In this document: positions 1 through 10,024 of the stretch, piece after piece
Position numbering within the stretch: position 1 is the first letter of the stretch
Layout of the letters: every line of letters starts with the position of its first letter
Source of the DNA: JACVRX01 sp963819885
GTDB lineage: Bacteria; Actinomycetota; Actinomycetes; Jiangellales; Jiangellaceae
DNA length: 64,000 nucleotides
Reading direction: 5' to 3'
Assembly (NCBI GenBank): GCA_963819885.1
Contig: CAWFXV010000010.1
Span: 1-64,000 of the forward strand
Program-made: the position numbers and the translations under genes
Notes under the pieces: model-generated
What the model was told of the DNA's origin: nothing
Databases searched by the model: none
What the model saw: only the letters and a program-made list of their open reading frames with translations

Positions 1-2
1 AT

Positions 3-581
3 CCGCCGCCTCCGCTTCCCGACGGCTGCTTCGCTGTGCAGCCGATCGAGAAGGCAGTGCAGCCGTTGGTCGCCGCGATGCGGGCGTATCGTCCGCACGT
101 CGTCACGACCTACGACGAGAACGGCGGGTATCCGCACCCTGACCACGTCATGTGCCACACCGTGAGCGTGGCGGCATTCGACGCCGCGGCCGACCAAGCT
201 CTGTATCCAGAAGCCGGCGAGCCCTGGCTGCCGAGCAAGCTCTACTACCACCACTCCTTCAATCGGGAGCGCACGCAGGCGCTACACGACGCGATGCTCA
301 GCCGCGGATTGGAGTCTCCCTACGAGCAGCGGCTCGCCGAATGGAAACGTGATCCAGAGCACGAACGGCGCATCACGACGAGGGTGCCGTGCGCCGACTA
401 CTTCCCGGTGCGGGACCGGGCATTGCTGGCGCATGCGACCCAGATCGATCCTGAGGGGCCATGGTTCGCGGTACCACTGGCCGTGCACCAAGCAGCCTGG
501 CCGACCGAGGACTACGAGCTTGCCCGCTGCCTCGTAGACACCGAGATACCCGAAGACGATTTGTTCGCCGGACTGCGCTGA
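3..581 (+). CDS. mca: mycothiol S-conjugate amidase, 5' truncated by window edge
   Basis: C-terminal part of Mca, the zinc amidase that cleaves mycothiol S-conjugates to a mercapturic acid and GlcN-inositol during detoxification. The frame is open to the first base of the window, so the GTG at 36 is not the real start. The visible part carries TYDENGGYPHPDH, in which the family's conserved DENGGYPHPDH segment includes the metal-binding histidine, and ends in the typical EDDLFAGLR tail. About the first third of the protein, with the AHPDDE motif, lies outside the window. It is followed by a small membrane protein and YyaL, the same order as in mycobacteria. The paralogue mshB is at 33.5 kb. 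Confidence 0.93.
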   Translation, partial: PPPPLPDGCFAVQPIEKAVQPLVAAMRAYRPHVVTTYDENGGYPHPDHVMCHTVSVAAFDAAADQALYPEAGEPWLPSKLYYHHSFNRERTQALHDAMLSRGLESPYEQRLAEWKRDPEHERRITTRVPCADYFPVRDRALLAHATQIDPEGPWFAVPLAVHQAAWPTEDYELARCLVDTEIPEDDLFAGLR

Positions 582-636
582 CCCCACCCACGCCGCTGCC
601 GGTCACGGTGCGACGATGGCCTAGGAGGTGTCTTCG

Positions 637-873
637 ATGAGGTTCGGCCAGGTCGTGTTCGTAGCAGCACCCGACACGTCGGCACCCGAGTCTGCTGTTG
701 GCCCAGGGTTGGTGGGGTTCCTCGTCGTGGTGGCCCTCGGCCTCGCCCTCGTGTTCCTCTATCGCAGCCTGCGCAAGCAGCTCCGCCGGATCGACTTCGA
801 CGCCGACGCCACGTCCGACGCCGACCGGATGCGTCCCGACGGCTCCGCCGACGGCGACACTGCCAAGCCGTAG
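637..873 (+). CDS. small single-pass membrane protein downstream of mca
   Basis: Predicted 78-residue protein starting MRFGQVVF, with a short N-terminal part, one hydrophobic segment at about residues 20-42 (GLVGFLVVVALGLALVFLY), and a cytoplasmic tail that starts basic (RSLRKQLRR) and becomes acidic. I chose ATG 637 because AGGAGG at 623-628 is 8 bases upstream; the alternative GTG at 628 overlaps that ribosome site. It lies between mca and the YyaL gene, matching the small Rv1083-like gene in mycobacteria. No function can be assigned. Confidence 0.7.
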   Translation: MRFGQVVFVAAPDTSAPESAVGPGLVGFLVVVALGLALVFLYRSLRKQLRRIDFDADATSDADRMRPDGSADGDTAKP

Positions 874-881
874 CACCGTCG

Positions 882-2924
<2,043 letters not shown>

Positions 2925-2935
2925 CCTTTGCCTTG

Positions 2936-3008
2936 GTCGTGAAGATCGTCGTGAAAACCCACCTGCGTCGGGGGCGGGCGGGTGACTCTTCACGACGATC
3001 TTCACGAC
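2936..3008. repeat. intergenic repeat R1, copy A (octamer direct/inverted repeat)
   Basis: Between convergent genes. The left arm is GTCGTGAA-GATC-GTCGTGAA (2936-2955) and the right arm is its exact reverse complement TTCACGAC-GATC-TTCACGAC (2989-3008), so the element is four octamers arranged as direct repeats within an inverted repeat around a 33-base GC-rich spacer. A second copy is at 59526-59594. It could act as a bidirectional terminator, a protein-binding site or a REP-like element; the sequence does not decide. Confidence 0.75.
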
Positions 3009-3034
3009 ACCGCTGGCCTGGTCGTCACCGTGTC

Positions 3035-3721
3035 CTAGCTCACGACGGCCGCGCCGATCCCGAACACCGCCAGCCACACGCCGACGTGGTGAGCGGCGAA
3101 CCCGGCCAGGGTGCACGCGTGGAAGATCTCGTGAAAGCCGAACCATTGCGGGGAAGGATCGGGCCGCTTGAGCCCGTAGACGATTGCTCCAGCCGAGTAG
3201 AGCAGCCCGCCGGCCACGATCAGGGCGAAGACCGCAGCTCCGCCTCGCGCCGCGATCGTCGGCAACCAGAACGCCGCCGCCCAGCCGAGCGCGATATACA
3301 CCGGCAGGTAGAGCCAGCGCGGCGCTCCCACCCACAGCACTCGGAACGCAACGCCGAGCAGCGCACCCGCCCACACCAGCGTGAGCAACAGCCGAGCATC
3401 CGGACCGTCAAGCAGCAGGATCGTGAACGGCGTGTAGGTCCCTGCGATGATCAGGAAGATGCTCGCGTGGTCAAGTCGCCGGAGAACGGCATGACCGCGC
3501 TGCGACCAGTGTCCGCGGTGGTACAGAGCGCTGACGCCGAACAGCAGCGCCGCGGTGAGCGCGAAGATTCCTGCCGTGACCTTGGCCTGTGTGGTCGGAG
3601 CGAAGATGACCAGCGCCACCCCGGACGCGACCGCGATCGGGAAGGTCCCCGTGTGCAACCAACCACGGAGCTTGGGCTTGATCGTGGCCACCGCGTCTCG
3701 GAACTGGTCGTCCAGCGACAC
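3035..3721 (-). CDS. hemolysin III / PAQR-family membrane protein
   Basis: Protein of 228 residues with about seven hydrophobic segments. Family motifs are clear: SALYHRGHW near residue 64, DHASIFLIIAGTYTPF near 85, and HEIFHACTLAGFAAHH near the C terminus, carrying the histidines that bind metal in the PAQR/YqfA superfamily. It is an inner-membrane protein; most bacterial hemolysin III proteins have no proven haemolytic role, so that name describes the family only. GTG start with an apparent leaderless promoter 6 bases upstream. Opposite strand to its neighbours, as Rv1085c is in mycobacteria. Confidence 0.9.
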   Translation of the reverse strand: MSLDDQFRDAVATIKPKLRGWLHTGTFPIAVASGVALVIFAPTTQAKVTAGIFALTAALLFGVSALYHRGHWSQRGHAVLRRLDHASIFLIIAGTYTPFTILLLDGPDARLLLTLVWAGALLGVAFRVLWVGAPRWLYLPVYIALGWAAAFWLPTIAARGGAAVFALIVAGGLLYSAGAIVYGLKRPDPSPQWFGFHEIFHACTLAGFAAHHVGVWLAVFGIGAAVVS

Positions 3722-3727
3722 GAATGG

Positions 3728-3733
3728 AGACTA
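3728..3733 (-). promoter_or_regulatory. -10 element, leaderless hemolysin III gene
   Basis: TAGTCT on the minus strand, 6 bases before the GTG at 3721. The spacing implies transcription starting at or next to the start codon. No ribosome site is seen. Confidence 0.45.
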
Positions 3734-3863
3734 GCTGACAGGATCGCTGGTTCGTCGCGCTGCCCGCGTGGCTGTCCATGTCGGAACCGGCCTCGTGCGG
3801 AGTAGCGTTTCGGCGGGGGCGGGTCGGTAGCGACTGCCTCCCGATGGGAGGTGTTCGCGGCCG

Positions 3864-4625
3864 ATGGGGCTCGGCGATTTGATCTACGGCGTCTATGGGC
3901 GCCACATCGAACGCAACCTCGACCCAACGCGAATCCCCAGTCACGTGGCCGTCGTACTCGATGGGAACCGGCGCTGGGCGAAGGCGTTCGGCGCGCCGAA
4001 ATCCAGCGGTTGGCAGGCGGGCGCAGAGAAGGTGACCGAGTTTCTCGGCTGGTGCCGAGGGGTCGACGTCAAGGTTGTCACGCTCTTCCTGCTGTCGACG
4101 GACAACCTGAGCCGGCCCGACGAGGAGCTCACTCCGCTGCTCGGCATCATCGAGAGCCTGGTGGGTGACCTGGCCGCAAGTGGACGCTGGCGGGTGCACC
4201 CCGTCGGTGCGCTCGACCTCCTCCCGGACCGTACGGCTGCGGCGCTCAAGGAAGCAGACGACACGACTCGAGCCGTCGACGGCATGCACGTCAACGTTGC
4301 CGTGGGCTATGGCGGCCGCCGGGAGATCGCTGACGCAGTCCGCGCCCTGCTGCAGGATCATGCGAGCCGGGGCACCTCGATCGAGGAGCTGGCCGAAGTC
4401 CTCGACGTCGAACACATCGCCGAGAACCTGTACACGAAGGGACAGCCCGACCCGGATTTGGTGATCCGCACCAGCGGCGAGCAACGGCTGTCCGGGTTCC
4501 TGCTGTGGCAGAGCGCCAATTCGGAGTTCTACTTCTGCGAGGCGCTCTGGCCGGACTTCCGGCGAGTGGATTTTCTGCGCGCACTGCGTTCGTACGGCGA
4601 GCGCAAACGCCGTTTCGGCCGCTAG
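3864..4625 (+). CDS. short-chain cis-prenyltransferase (Z-isoprenyl diphosphate synthase)
   Basis: UppS-family enzyme of 253 residues that condenses isopentenyl diphosphate with allylic diphosphates. Motifs: LDGNRRWAK (catalytic Asp and phosphate-binding residues), LFLLSTDNL, VAVGYGGRREI, and the C-terminal DLVIRTSGEQRLSGFLLWQ. The LSTDNL region carries leucine where long-chain UppS enzymes have the AFSSEN sequence; M. tuberculosis Rv1086 has the same arrangement and makes E,Z-farnesyl diphosphate, so a short-chain product is inferred. Same place in the gene order as Rv1086. ATG 3864 is used; GGGAGG at about 3845-3850 is rather far upstream. Confidence 0.9.
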   Translation: MGLGDLIYGVYGRHIERNLDPTRIPSHVAVVLDGNRRWAKAFGAPKSSGWQAGAEKVTEFLGWCRGVDVKVVTLFLLSTDNLSRPDEELTPLLGIIESLVGDLAASGRWRVHPVGALDLLPDRTAAALKEADDTTRAVDGMHVNVAVGYGGRREIADAVRALLQDHASRGTSIEELAEVLDVEHIAENLYTKGQPDPDLVIRTSGEQRLSGFLLWQSANSEFYFCEALWPDFRRVDFLRALRSYGERKRRFGR

Positions 4626-4649
4626 TCCAGGCAGCGGGCGTGTCCCTTC

Positions 4650-4735
4650 TCGTAGGGGAGTAGCTCGCGTACCGTTGTACGCGGCGGCTGGCACACGCCG
4701 GTTGCCCGGGAGGCCCGTCCACGTGCTGCGACCTC
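4650..4735 (+). promoter_or_regulatory. candidate yybP-ykoY-like (Mn2+) riboswitch aptamer in phoH leader
   Basis: The 215-base gap before phoH contains GGGGAGTAG (4655-4663), which matches the most conserved segment of yybP-ykoY aptamers. It is followed at once by a perfect 7-bp hairpin CGCGTAC-CGTT-GTACGCG (4666-4683), then a GC-rich section ending CGACCTC (4729-4735), similar to the AGACCT closing element. A strong hairpin follows at 4746. The outer stem that should close the aptamer pairs poorly, and phoH is not a usual target of this riboswitch, so this is a candidate only. Confidence 0.4.
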
Positions 4736-4745
4736 AGCGCAGCGG

Positions 4746-4766
4746 GAGGGCCGGCACCCGGCCCTC
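4746..4766 (+). terminator. strong hairpin in phoH leader (attenuator-like)
   Basis: GAGGGCCGG-CAC-CCGGCCCTC, nine perfect pairs with a 3-base loop, 75 bases before the phoH start at 4841 and directly downstream of the aptamer-like section. It has no T tract. It could be an intrinsic terminator for the cis-prenyltransferase gene or the expression platform of the leader. Confidence 0.5.
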
Positions 4767-4840
4767 GGGCCCGGTCCCGGTCGCCCGCGCGACAGATGCC
4801 GGGCCGGGGTGCGCGCCCGGGCAGGGAGACGGATCCCGAG

Positions 4841-6187
4841 ATGGACAGAGCCACTTCGACTCGATCCCCCCGCCAATCCGCCGCTAAGGGCTCAAGCCCC
4901 GAGCCCCACACCTACGTCCTGGACACCAGCGTCCTTCTTGCCGATCCCTACGCGATTCTCCGCTTCGCCGAGCACGAAGTGGTGCTCCCTGTCGTCGTGA
5001 TCACCGAGCTCGAGGGCAAGCGGCACCATCCCGAGTTGGGCTACTTCGCCCGCGCCGCCCTTCGGCTGCTGGACGAACTGCGGCTCGAGCACGGCCGCCT
5101 CGACGCTCCGTTGCCGGTGGGCGATCAGGGCGGAACGGTTCGGGTGGAGCTCAACCACACCGACCACGACGTACTGCCGGCTGGTTTCCGGCTCGGCGAC
5201 AACGACTCGCGGATCCTGGCGGTTGCCCGCAACCTGGCCGCAGACGGCCGGGCCGTGACGCTGGTCTCCAAGGATCTGCCGATGCGGGTGAAGGCCTCGG
5301 CAGTGGGCCTGCACGCCGAGGAATACCGAGCGGAGGCGGTCCTCGAGTCTGGCTGGACCGGCATGGTCGAGCTGGAGGTGGCGGCCGCCGACATCGATGC
5401 GCTCTACGAGTCCGGCGTCACCGACATCGATGCCGCTCGTGGGCTGCCCTGCCACACCGGGTTGGTTCTGCACAGTGAGCGCGGTAGCGGCCTCGGTCGG
5501 GTCACGGCAGACAAGACCGTCCGGCTGGTCCGCGGCGATCGTGAGGCGTTCGGGCTGCACGGCCGGTCGGCCGAGCAGCGGGTGGCGCTCGACATCCTGC
5601 TCGACGACGACGTCGGCATCGTGTCTCTCGGCGGCCGCGCCGGCACCGGCAAGTCCGCGCTCGCCCTGTGTGCCGGGCTGGAAGCCGTGCTCGAACGGCG
5701 GCAGTACAAGAAGGTTCTCGTCTTTCGCCCGCTTTATGCCGTCGGCGGTCAGGAGCTCGGCTACCTGCCCGGCAACGAGGCAGAGAAGATGAACCCCTGG
5801 GCGCAGGCGGTCTACGACACCCTCGGCGCGCTGACCACGCAGGACGTCATCGATGAAGTCGCCGCGAGGGGCATGCTCGAGGTGCTGCCGCTGACTCACA
5901 TTCGCGGCCGCTCGCTGCACGACTCGTTCGTGGTCGTCGACGAGGCGCAGTCCTTGGAACGCAACGTGCTGCTGACTGTGCTGTCCCGGGTCGGCAGTGG
6001 GTCCCGAGTGGTACTCACCCACGACGTCGGCCAGCGCGACAACCTGCGAGTCGGCCGCCATGACGGTGTGGTCGCCGTCGTCGAGAAACTGAAGGGCCAT
6101 CCGCTGTTCGCGCACGTCACCCTGACCCGCTCCGAGCGATCGCCGATTGCCGCGCTGGTCACCGAAATGCTCGAGCAACTGCCCTGA
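4841..6187 (+). CDS. PIN-PhoH fusion protein (PhoH2-type RNase/ATPase)
   Basis: Protein of 448 residues. The N-terminal PIN nuclease domain (about residues 20-160) carries the acidic residues in TYVLDTSVLLADP, VITELEGKR and LGDNDSRILAVARN. The C-terminal PhoH P-loop domain has Walker A GRAGTGKSALAL and Walker B SFVVVDEAQSLE. Family members couple RNA unwinding to cleavage. ATG 4841 is preferred over the in-frame ATG 4796 because AGGGAG is about 11 bases upstream and the extra residues look non-conserved. In mycobacteria a small antitoxin-like gene precedes phoH2; here the 215 bases between the stop at 4625 and this start show no such gene, only the structured leader. Confidence 0.9.
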   Translation: MDRATSTRSPRQSAAKGSSPEPHTYVLDTSVLLADPYAILRFAEHEVVLPVVVITELEGKRHHPELGYFARAALRLLDELRLEHGRLDAPLPVGDQGGTVRVELNHTDHDVLPAGFRLGDNDSRILAVARNLAADGRAVTLVSKDLPMRVKASAVGLHAEEYRAEAVLESGWTGMVELEVAAADIDALYESGVTDIDAARGLPCHTGLVLHSERGSGLGRVTADKTVRLVRGDREAFGLHGRSAEQRVALDILLDDDVGIVSLGGRAGTGKSALALCAGLEAVLERRQYKKVLVFRPLYAVGGQELGYLPGNEAEKMNPWAQAVYDTLGALTTQDVIDEVAARGMLEVLPLTHIRGRSLHDSFVVVDEAQSLERNVLLTVLSRVGSGSRVVLTHDVGQRDNLRVGRHDGVVAVVEKLKGHPLFAHVTLTRSERSPIAALVTEMLEQLP

Positions 6188-6619
6188 CAGAGGTGATCAG
6201 GAACTGACAGGCGAGGCCCCGGCCGGGTCGGCCCCGCATACGAAATTGGCACGCTCTGCGGCTCCACAAACCACTCAAACCGGGCGCCGCGGCGACAGCT
6301 CAATGTGCCAATCGCGACCGCTCGGCGTGCCAAAGGGGAGCGGAATCGGCTGCGACGTGACGGGTCCCGCGCGCGCGTACGGGAACATGATCCACGGCAC
6401 GGAATGGGGGCTATAACCCCAACGTCGTTCCGTGGATCATGTTTCGCGGGGCTGGGCCTCGATCTTCCGCGACGTCACGTCGCTTGCGTCACGCCCGCGC
6501 AGGCCCAAGGCCGGAGGCCACGGTCCTGCTCCGCGTGCCAGTCGCGATGGCGGCGCTCGTCGCCTCCGAAGGCTCCGCACATACTGCACGTCCGGTCAGC
6601 CATGGGGCCTGTCCAACGA
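6188..6619. other. 432-base convergent intergenic region
   Basis: No convincing gene. It holds a 9-bp inverted repeat (TTGGCACGC near 6246, GCGTGCCAA near 6327) and the terminator-like hairpin at 6384-6443. The rest is GC-rich without recognisable signals. Confidence 0.6.
6384..6443. terminator. two-tier hairpin between convergent phoH and fumarase genes
   Basis: Outer arms AACATGATCCACGG (6384-6397) and CCGTGGATCATGTT (6430-6443) pair perfectly over 14 bases. An inner GGGG/CCCC stem closes a CTATAA loop. ACGGAA/TTCCGT offers a second pairing. The position between convergent genes suits a bidirectional terminator. Confidence 0.6.
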
Positions 6620-8005
6620 TTACGGATGCGTCATGCCGAGCACGTCGAGGGCCTCGTCGAGCTGTTCCTCGGTGAGGTCGCCGCGCTTGACGTAACCCTC
6701 CTCGATCACGACCTCGCGGATGGTCTTGCGCTCGGCGAGCGCCTTCTTGGCGACGGTAGCCGCATTCTCGTAGCCGATATACCGGTTCAGCGGGGTGACT
6801 ATCGAAGGCGAGCTCTCTGCGTACTCGCGGTTGCGTTCGACGTCGGCCTCGATGCCGTCGACGCAGCGGTCGGCGAGCAGACGCGACGCGTTGGACAGCA
6901 GCCGGATCGACTCGAGCAGGTTGCGGGCGAGCATGGGGAGCATCACGTTGAGCTCGAACGACCCAGCACCGCCACCCCAGGCGACCGCGGCGTCGTTGCC
7001 GATGATCTGCGCGCACACCATGGCGACCGCCTCGGGCACGACCGGATTCACCTTGCCGGGCATGATTGACGAGCCAGGCTGCAAGTCGGGCAGTCTGATC
7101 TCCGCTAGCCCGGCTCGGGGTCCCGAGCCCATCCAGCGAAGATCATTGACGATCTTGTAGAGCCCGATCGCGATCGTCCGCAGCTGCCCGGAGGTCTCGA
7201 CCAGGCCGTCGCGGGCACCCTGGGCCTCGAAGTGATCGCGCGCCTCGGTGAGCGGCAGTCCAGTCTTCTCCGCCAGCCGCTCGATCACCTTCGCGGCAAA
7301 GCCAGGCGGGGTGTTGATACCCGTGCCCACAGCCGTGCCGCCGAGCGGAAGCTCAGCCAGGCGCGGGAGCGACGACTGCAGCCGTTCGACGCCATACGCC
7401 ACCTGCGCGGCATAGCCGCCGAACTCCTGGCCGAGTGTCACCGGGGTCGCGTCCATCAGGTGCGTTCGCCCGGACTTGACGACGGTGGCAAATTCGTCCG
7501 CCTTTCGGCGAAGACCTGCCTCCAGGTGTTGCAGCGCCGGGATCAGGTCGTTCACGACGGCGTCGGTCGCCGCGACGTGAATGCTGGACGGGAACACGTC
7601 GTTGCTGGACTGGCTGGCGTTGACGTGGTCGTTCGGGTGGATCGGCCGGTCCAGGCGTTCGCTGGCGAGCGTCGCGAGGACTTCGTTCATGTTCATGTTG
7701 CTGCTGGTGCCGGAACCGGTTTGGAAGACGTCGATCGGGAACTCGCCGTCCCACCGGCCCGACGCCACCTCCTCGGCCGCTGCGGAAATGGCCTCGGCGA
7801 CGTCGTCGTCCACGACCCCGAGCTCCGCATTGACGATGGCAGCGGCTGCCTTGATGCGTGCCAGCGCAGCGATCTGGGCTGCCTCGAGCGGGGTACCACT
7901 GATCGGGAAGTTCTCGACCGCCCGCTGGGTCTGCGCGCGGTACTTCGCCGCCTTCGGGACCTGTATCTCGCCCATCGTGTCGCGCTCGACGCGGAACTCA
8001 GTCAT
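6620..8005 (-). CDS. fumC: class II fumarate hydratase
   Basis: Iron-independent fumarase of 461 residues (fumarate + water to malate, TCA cycle, cytoplasm). It shows the superfamily signature GSSIMPGKVNPVVPEAV, plus GSGTSSNMNMNEVLA and GRTHLMDATPVTLGQE. Length is typical. Start ATG 8005 gives MTEFRVERDTMGE and overlaps the stop of the upstream methyltransferase-like gene by 8 bases (ATGACTGA), which suggests translational coupling. Position matches Rv1098c, but the glpX that follows in mycobacteria is absent and an IS110 element sits nearby. Confidence 0.95.
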   Translation of the reverse strand: MTEFRVERDTMGEIQVPKAAKYRAQTQRAVENFPISGTPLEAAQIAALARIKAAAAIVNAELGVVDDDVAEAISAAAEEVASGRWDGEFPIDVFQTGSGTSSNMNMNEVLATLASERLDRPIHPNDHVNASQSSNDVFPSSIHVAATDAVVNDLIPALQHLEAGLRRKADEFATVVKSGRTHLMDATPVTLGQEFGGYAAQVAYGVERLQSSLPRLAELPLGGTAVGTGINTPPGFAAKVIERLAEKTGLPLTEARDHFEAQGARDGLVETSGQLRTIAIGLYKIVNDLRWMGSGPRAGLAEIRLPDLQPGSSIMPGKVNPVVPEAVAMVCAQIIGNDAAVAWGGGAGSFELNVMLPMLARNLLESIRLLSNASRLLADRCVDGIEADVERNREYAESSPSIVTPLNRYIGYENAATVAKKALAERKTIREVVIEEGYVKRGDLTEEQLDEALDVLGMTHP

Positions 8006-8723
8006 GGCGGACATCATCCGCCCTGGGCGGCGCTGGGGCGAGGGCGGCGAGATAGATGTGGTACGTGATCTCCCTCTCGTCCCGGAACACTGCTTGTGTG
8101 ATCTCCTCGCACCGCCCGACGACCTCCGCAAGGGTCTCAACGAGTTCGAGCGACGGCTCCGCCGACCAGATCGCGACCATCCCGCCGGGCGTCAGCACCC
8201 GTCTAGCGTCCGCCATGGCCACCCGCCCGTAGAGCGCCGCATTCTGCGGGTGGGCGAGAAAGCCGGGTCCGTTGTCGACGTCGAGCACCACCGCCTCGAA
8301 GCTGTGATCGCGCGCATCGCGCAGGACGTCGATCATGTCGGCCGTCCGAAGCTCGACCCGCGGATCCTCGAGCAGCGGTTGTGCGCTCGGCACCAAGCCT
8401 GATCGCAGCCAGTCAAGGAGCAACGGCTCGATCTCCACGACGACGAGCTGTTCGACCCGTGCGTCCGCCAGCAGGGTCATCGCGGTGATGCCGAGGCCGA
8501 GCCCGCCGACGAGCACTCGGTGCGGCGCGGCGTGCCGGTCGAGCACGGCATCTGCGAGCAGCCTCTCGGTGGACGTCTGCGCGGTGTCCATGACGAACGT
8601 TCCGTTGACGATCAGCTCGACGAAGGCCTGCCCGTCGAAGCCGACCCGACGGCGTAGCGCCATGTCGCCGAGGACGCCGTCGCCGCGAGCAAGCGTCTCG
8701 GACAAGCCGTCCACGACCGGCAC
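7998..8723 (-). CDS. spermidine synthase-like SAM-binding protein
   Basis: About 241 residues with a Rossmann methyltransferase fold of the spermine/spermidine synthase superfamily: VLVGGLGLGITAMTLL (SAM-binding glycine loop), VVVEIEPLLLDWL (acidic residue after strand 2), and AVVLDVDNGPGFL. The N-terminal part (LIVNGTFVMDTAQTSTERLL) is like SpeE-type proteins. True polyamine synthesis is not implied; many actinobacterial members are of unknown substrate. The frame stays open into the IS110 end, so the start is uncertain; GTG 8723 or 8714 fits the family N terminus. Coupled to fumC by an 8-base overlap. Confidence 0.75.
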   Translation of the reverse strand: MPVVDGLSETLARGDGVLGDMALRRRVGFDGQAFVELIVNGTFVMDTAQTSTERLLADAVLDRHAAPHRVLVGGLGLGITAMTLLADARVEQLVVVEIEPLLLDWLRSGLVPSAQPLLEDPRVELRTADMIDVLRDARDHSFEAVVLDVDNGPGFLAHPQNAALYGRVAMADARRVLTPGGMVAIWSAEPSLELVETLAEVVGRCEEITQAVFRDEREITYHIYLAALAPAPPRADDVRHD

Positions 8724-8788
8724 CGTAGTCCCGCACGCACTTGGCGCGGCCTCGCAGCGGTGTCTAGATATCCCAGGGGCGTGTGTCG

Positions 8789-10009
8789 TCAAGCGGCGGC
8801 GGCACGGTGAGACCATGCGGTGGCCTCGTTGTAGCGGATTCGGTGGCGTAGGCAGCCGTCGAGGATGCCCACGAGGCGGTTCGATAGGGCTCGTAGTCCC
8901 TGATTGTGGGTCGCGCCGCGGGCTCGGTGGCTGTGGTAGAACGCTCGGGCGCCGGGGGATGCGGTGAGCGCGGCGAAGGCTTGTTGGTGCAGGGCATCAG
9001 CGAGGCGCCTGTTGCGCGCATATCGAGCTAGGACGACTCGGCGGGTGCCGGAGGCCTTGGTGATCGGGCTGGTGCCGGCGTAGTTGCGGCGGGCCTTTGC
9101 GTCGGCGAAGCGGGTGTTGTCGTCGCCGAACTCGGCGAGCACCCGGGCGCCAAGGACCCCTCCAAGGCCAGGTTGGCTGGTGATGATCTCAGCGTCCGGG
9201 TGCTGGCCAAAACACCGCTCCACCTCGGCTTCGAGGCTCTGGACCTGGTCGGCCATGGTGATGATCACCGCGACCAGCGACCGCACGCTGACGCCGTAGG
9301 CCTCGGTGAGTGCCTCGGACAAGCCCAACTGCTCGGTGCGCAATGCGGTGAGGATCTGCTCGGCCCGGCGCTCAAGGTTGCGTTGTCGACCTGCTCTGCG
9401 CAGCACCGCCACGATTCGTGGCTTGGTCAGCGACTGGCCCAGCGTGGGGGTCGGCGCGATCGCCAGAACCGCGATCGCGTCTCGTCCCGCCAGATCCTCG
9501 CTGAACGCCGCCAGCGCGGCAGGGTAGAACTCGCGCAGCATCGACCGCAGCTGGTTGGTCTGTCGTTGCCGGGTCCAGATCATCGTCTGATGGGTCCGGG
9601 CCAGGGTCTTGACGACCTCAGCGCGCTCACTGTCGCCCGCGACCGGGCGATGGTGGTCTCGGTCGGTACGGATGATCTCGGCGAGCACGTGCGCATCGCC
9701 GGGGTCGCTCTTGGCGCCCGAGGAGGTGTGCCGCTCCCGATAGCGGGCGGCTTGTATCGGGTTGATCGCGTAGACCACATAGCCGGCCGCCACCAGCGCT
9801 TGGACCCACCCACCACGGTCGGTTTCGATCCCGACGATCACCGAGCTCGGCTCGTCGGTGTCCTGGAGATGGTCGGCAACCAGGGCATGCAGCTGCGCAA
9901 GACCTGCCACACCCTCGGGCAGCCGACGCCGTACCAGGACCCGTCCCTGCTCGTCTTGTAGTTCGATGTCGTGATGGGCCTCGGCCCAGTCGTCGCCCAG
10001 AAAGAGCAA
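8789..10009 (-). CDS. IS110-family transposase (DEDD recombinase)
   Basis: Protein of 406 residues. The N-terminal RuvC-like DEDD domain begins LLFLGDDWAEAHHDI, with GIETDRGGWV and KSDPGDAHVLAEIIRT supplying further acidic residues. The C-terminal Transposase_20 domain has ITSQPGLGGVLGARVLAEFGD, NYAGTSPITKASG and the serine-bearing NQGLRALSNRLVG. The start is taken as TTG 10009, with a perfect AGGAGG 9 bases upstream (10019-10024 on the plus strand as CCTCCT). The frame extends to an upstream ATG at 10054 but the family begins at this position. The reading frame looks intact, so the element may still be active. Confidence 0.92.
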   Translation of the reverse strand: MLFLGDDWAEAHHDIELQDEQGRVLVRRRLPEGVAGLAQLHALVADHLQDTDEPSSVIVGIETDRGGWVQALVAAGYVVYAINPIQAARYRERHTSSGAKSDPGDAHVLAEIIRTDRDHHRPVAGDSERAEVVKTLARTHQTMIWTRQRQTNQLRSMLREFYPAALAAFSEDLAGRDAIAVLAIAPTPTLGQSLTKPRIVAVLRRAGRQRNLERRAEQILTALRTEQLGLSEALTEAYGVSVRSLVAVIITMADQVQSLEAEVERCFGQHPDAEIITSQPGLGGVLGARVLAEFGDDNTRFADAKARRNYAGTSPITKASGTRRVVLARYARNRRLADALHQQAFAALTASPGARAFYHSHRARGATHNQGLRALSNRLVGILDGCLRHRIRYNEATAWSHRAAAA

Positions 10010-10024
10010 CCCCGTTCGCCTCCT

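Noticed and set aside
9173..9961. Plus-strand open frame opposite the IS110 transposase
   Set aside because: Antisense shadow; the minus-strand frame has all transposase motifs.
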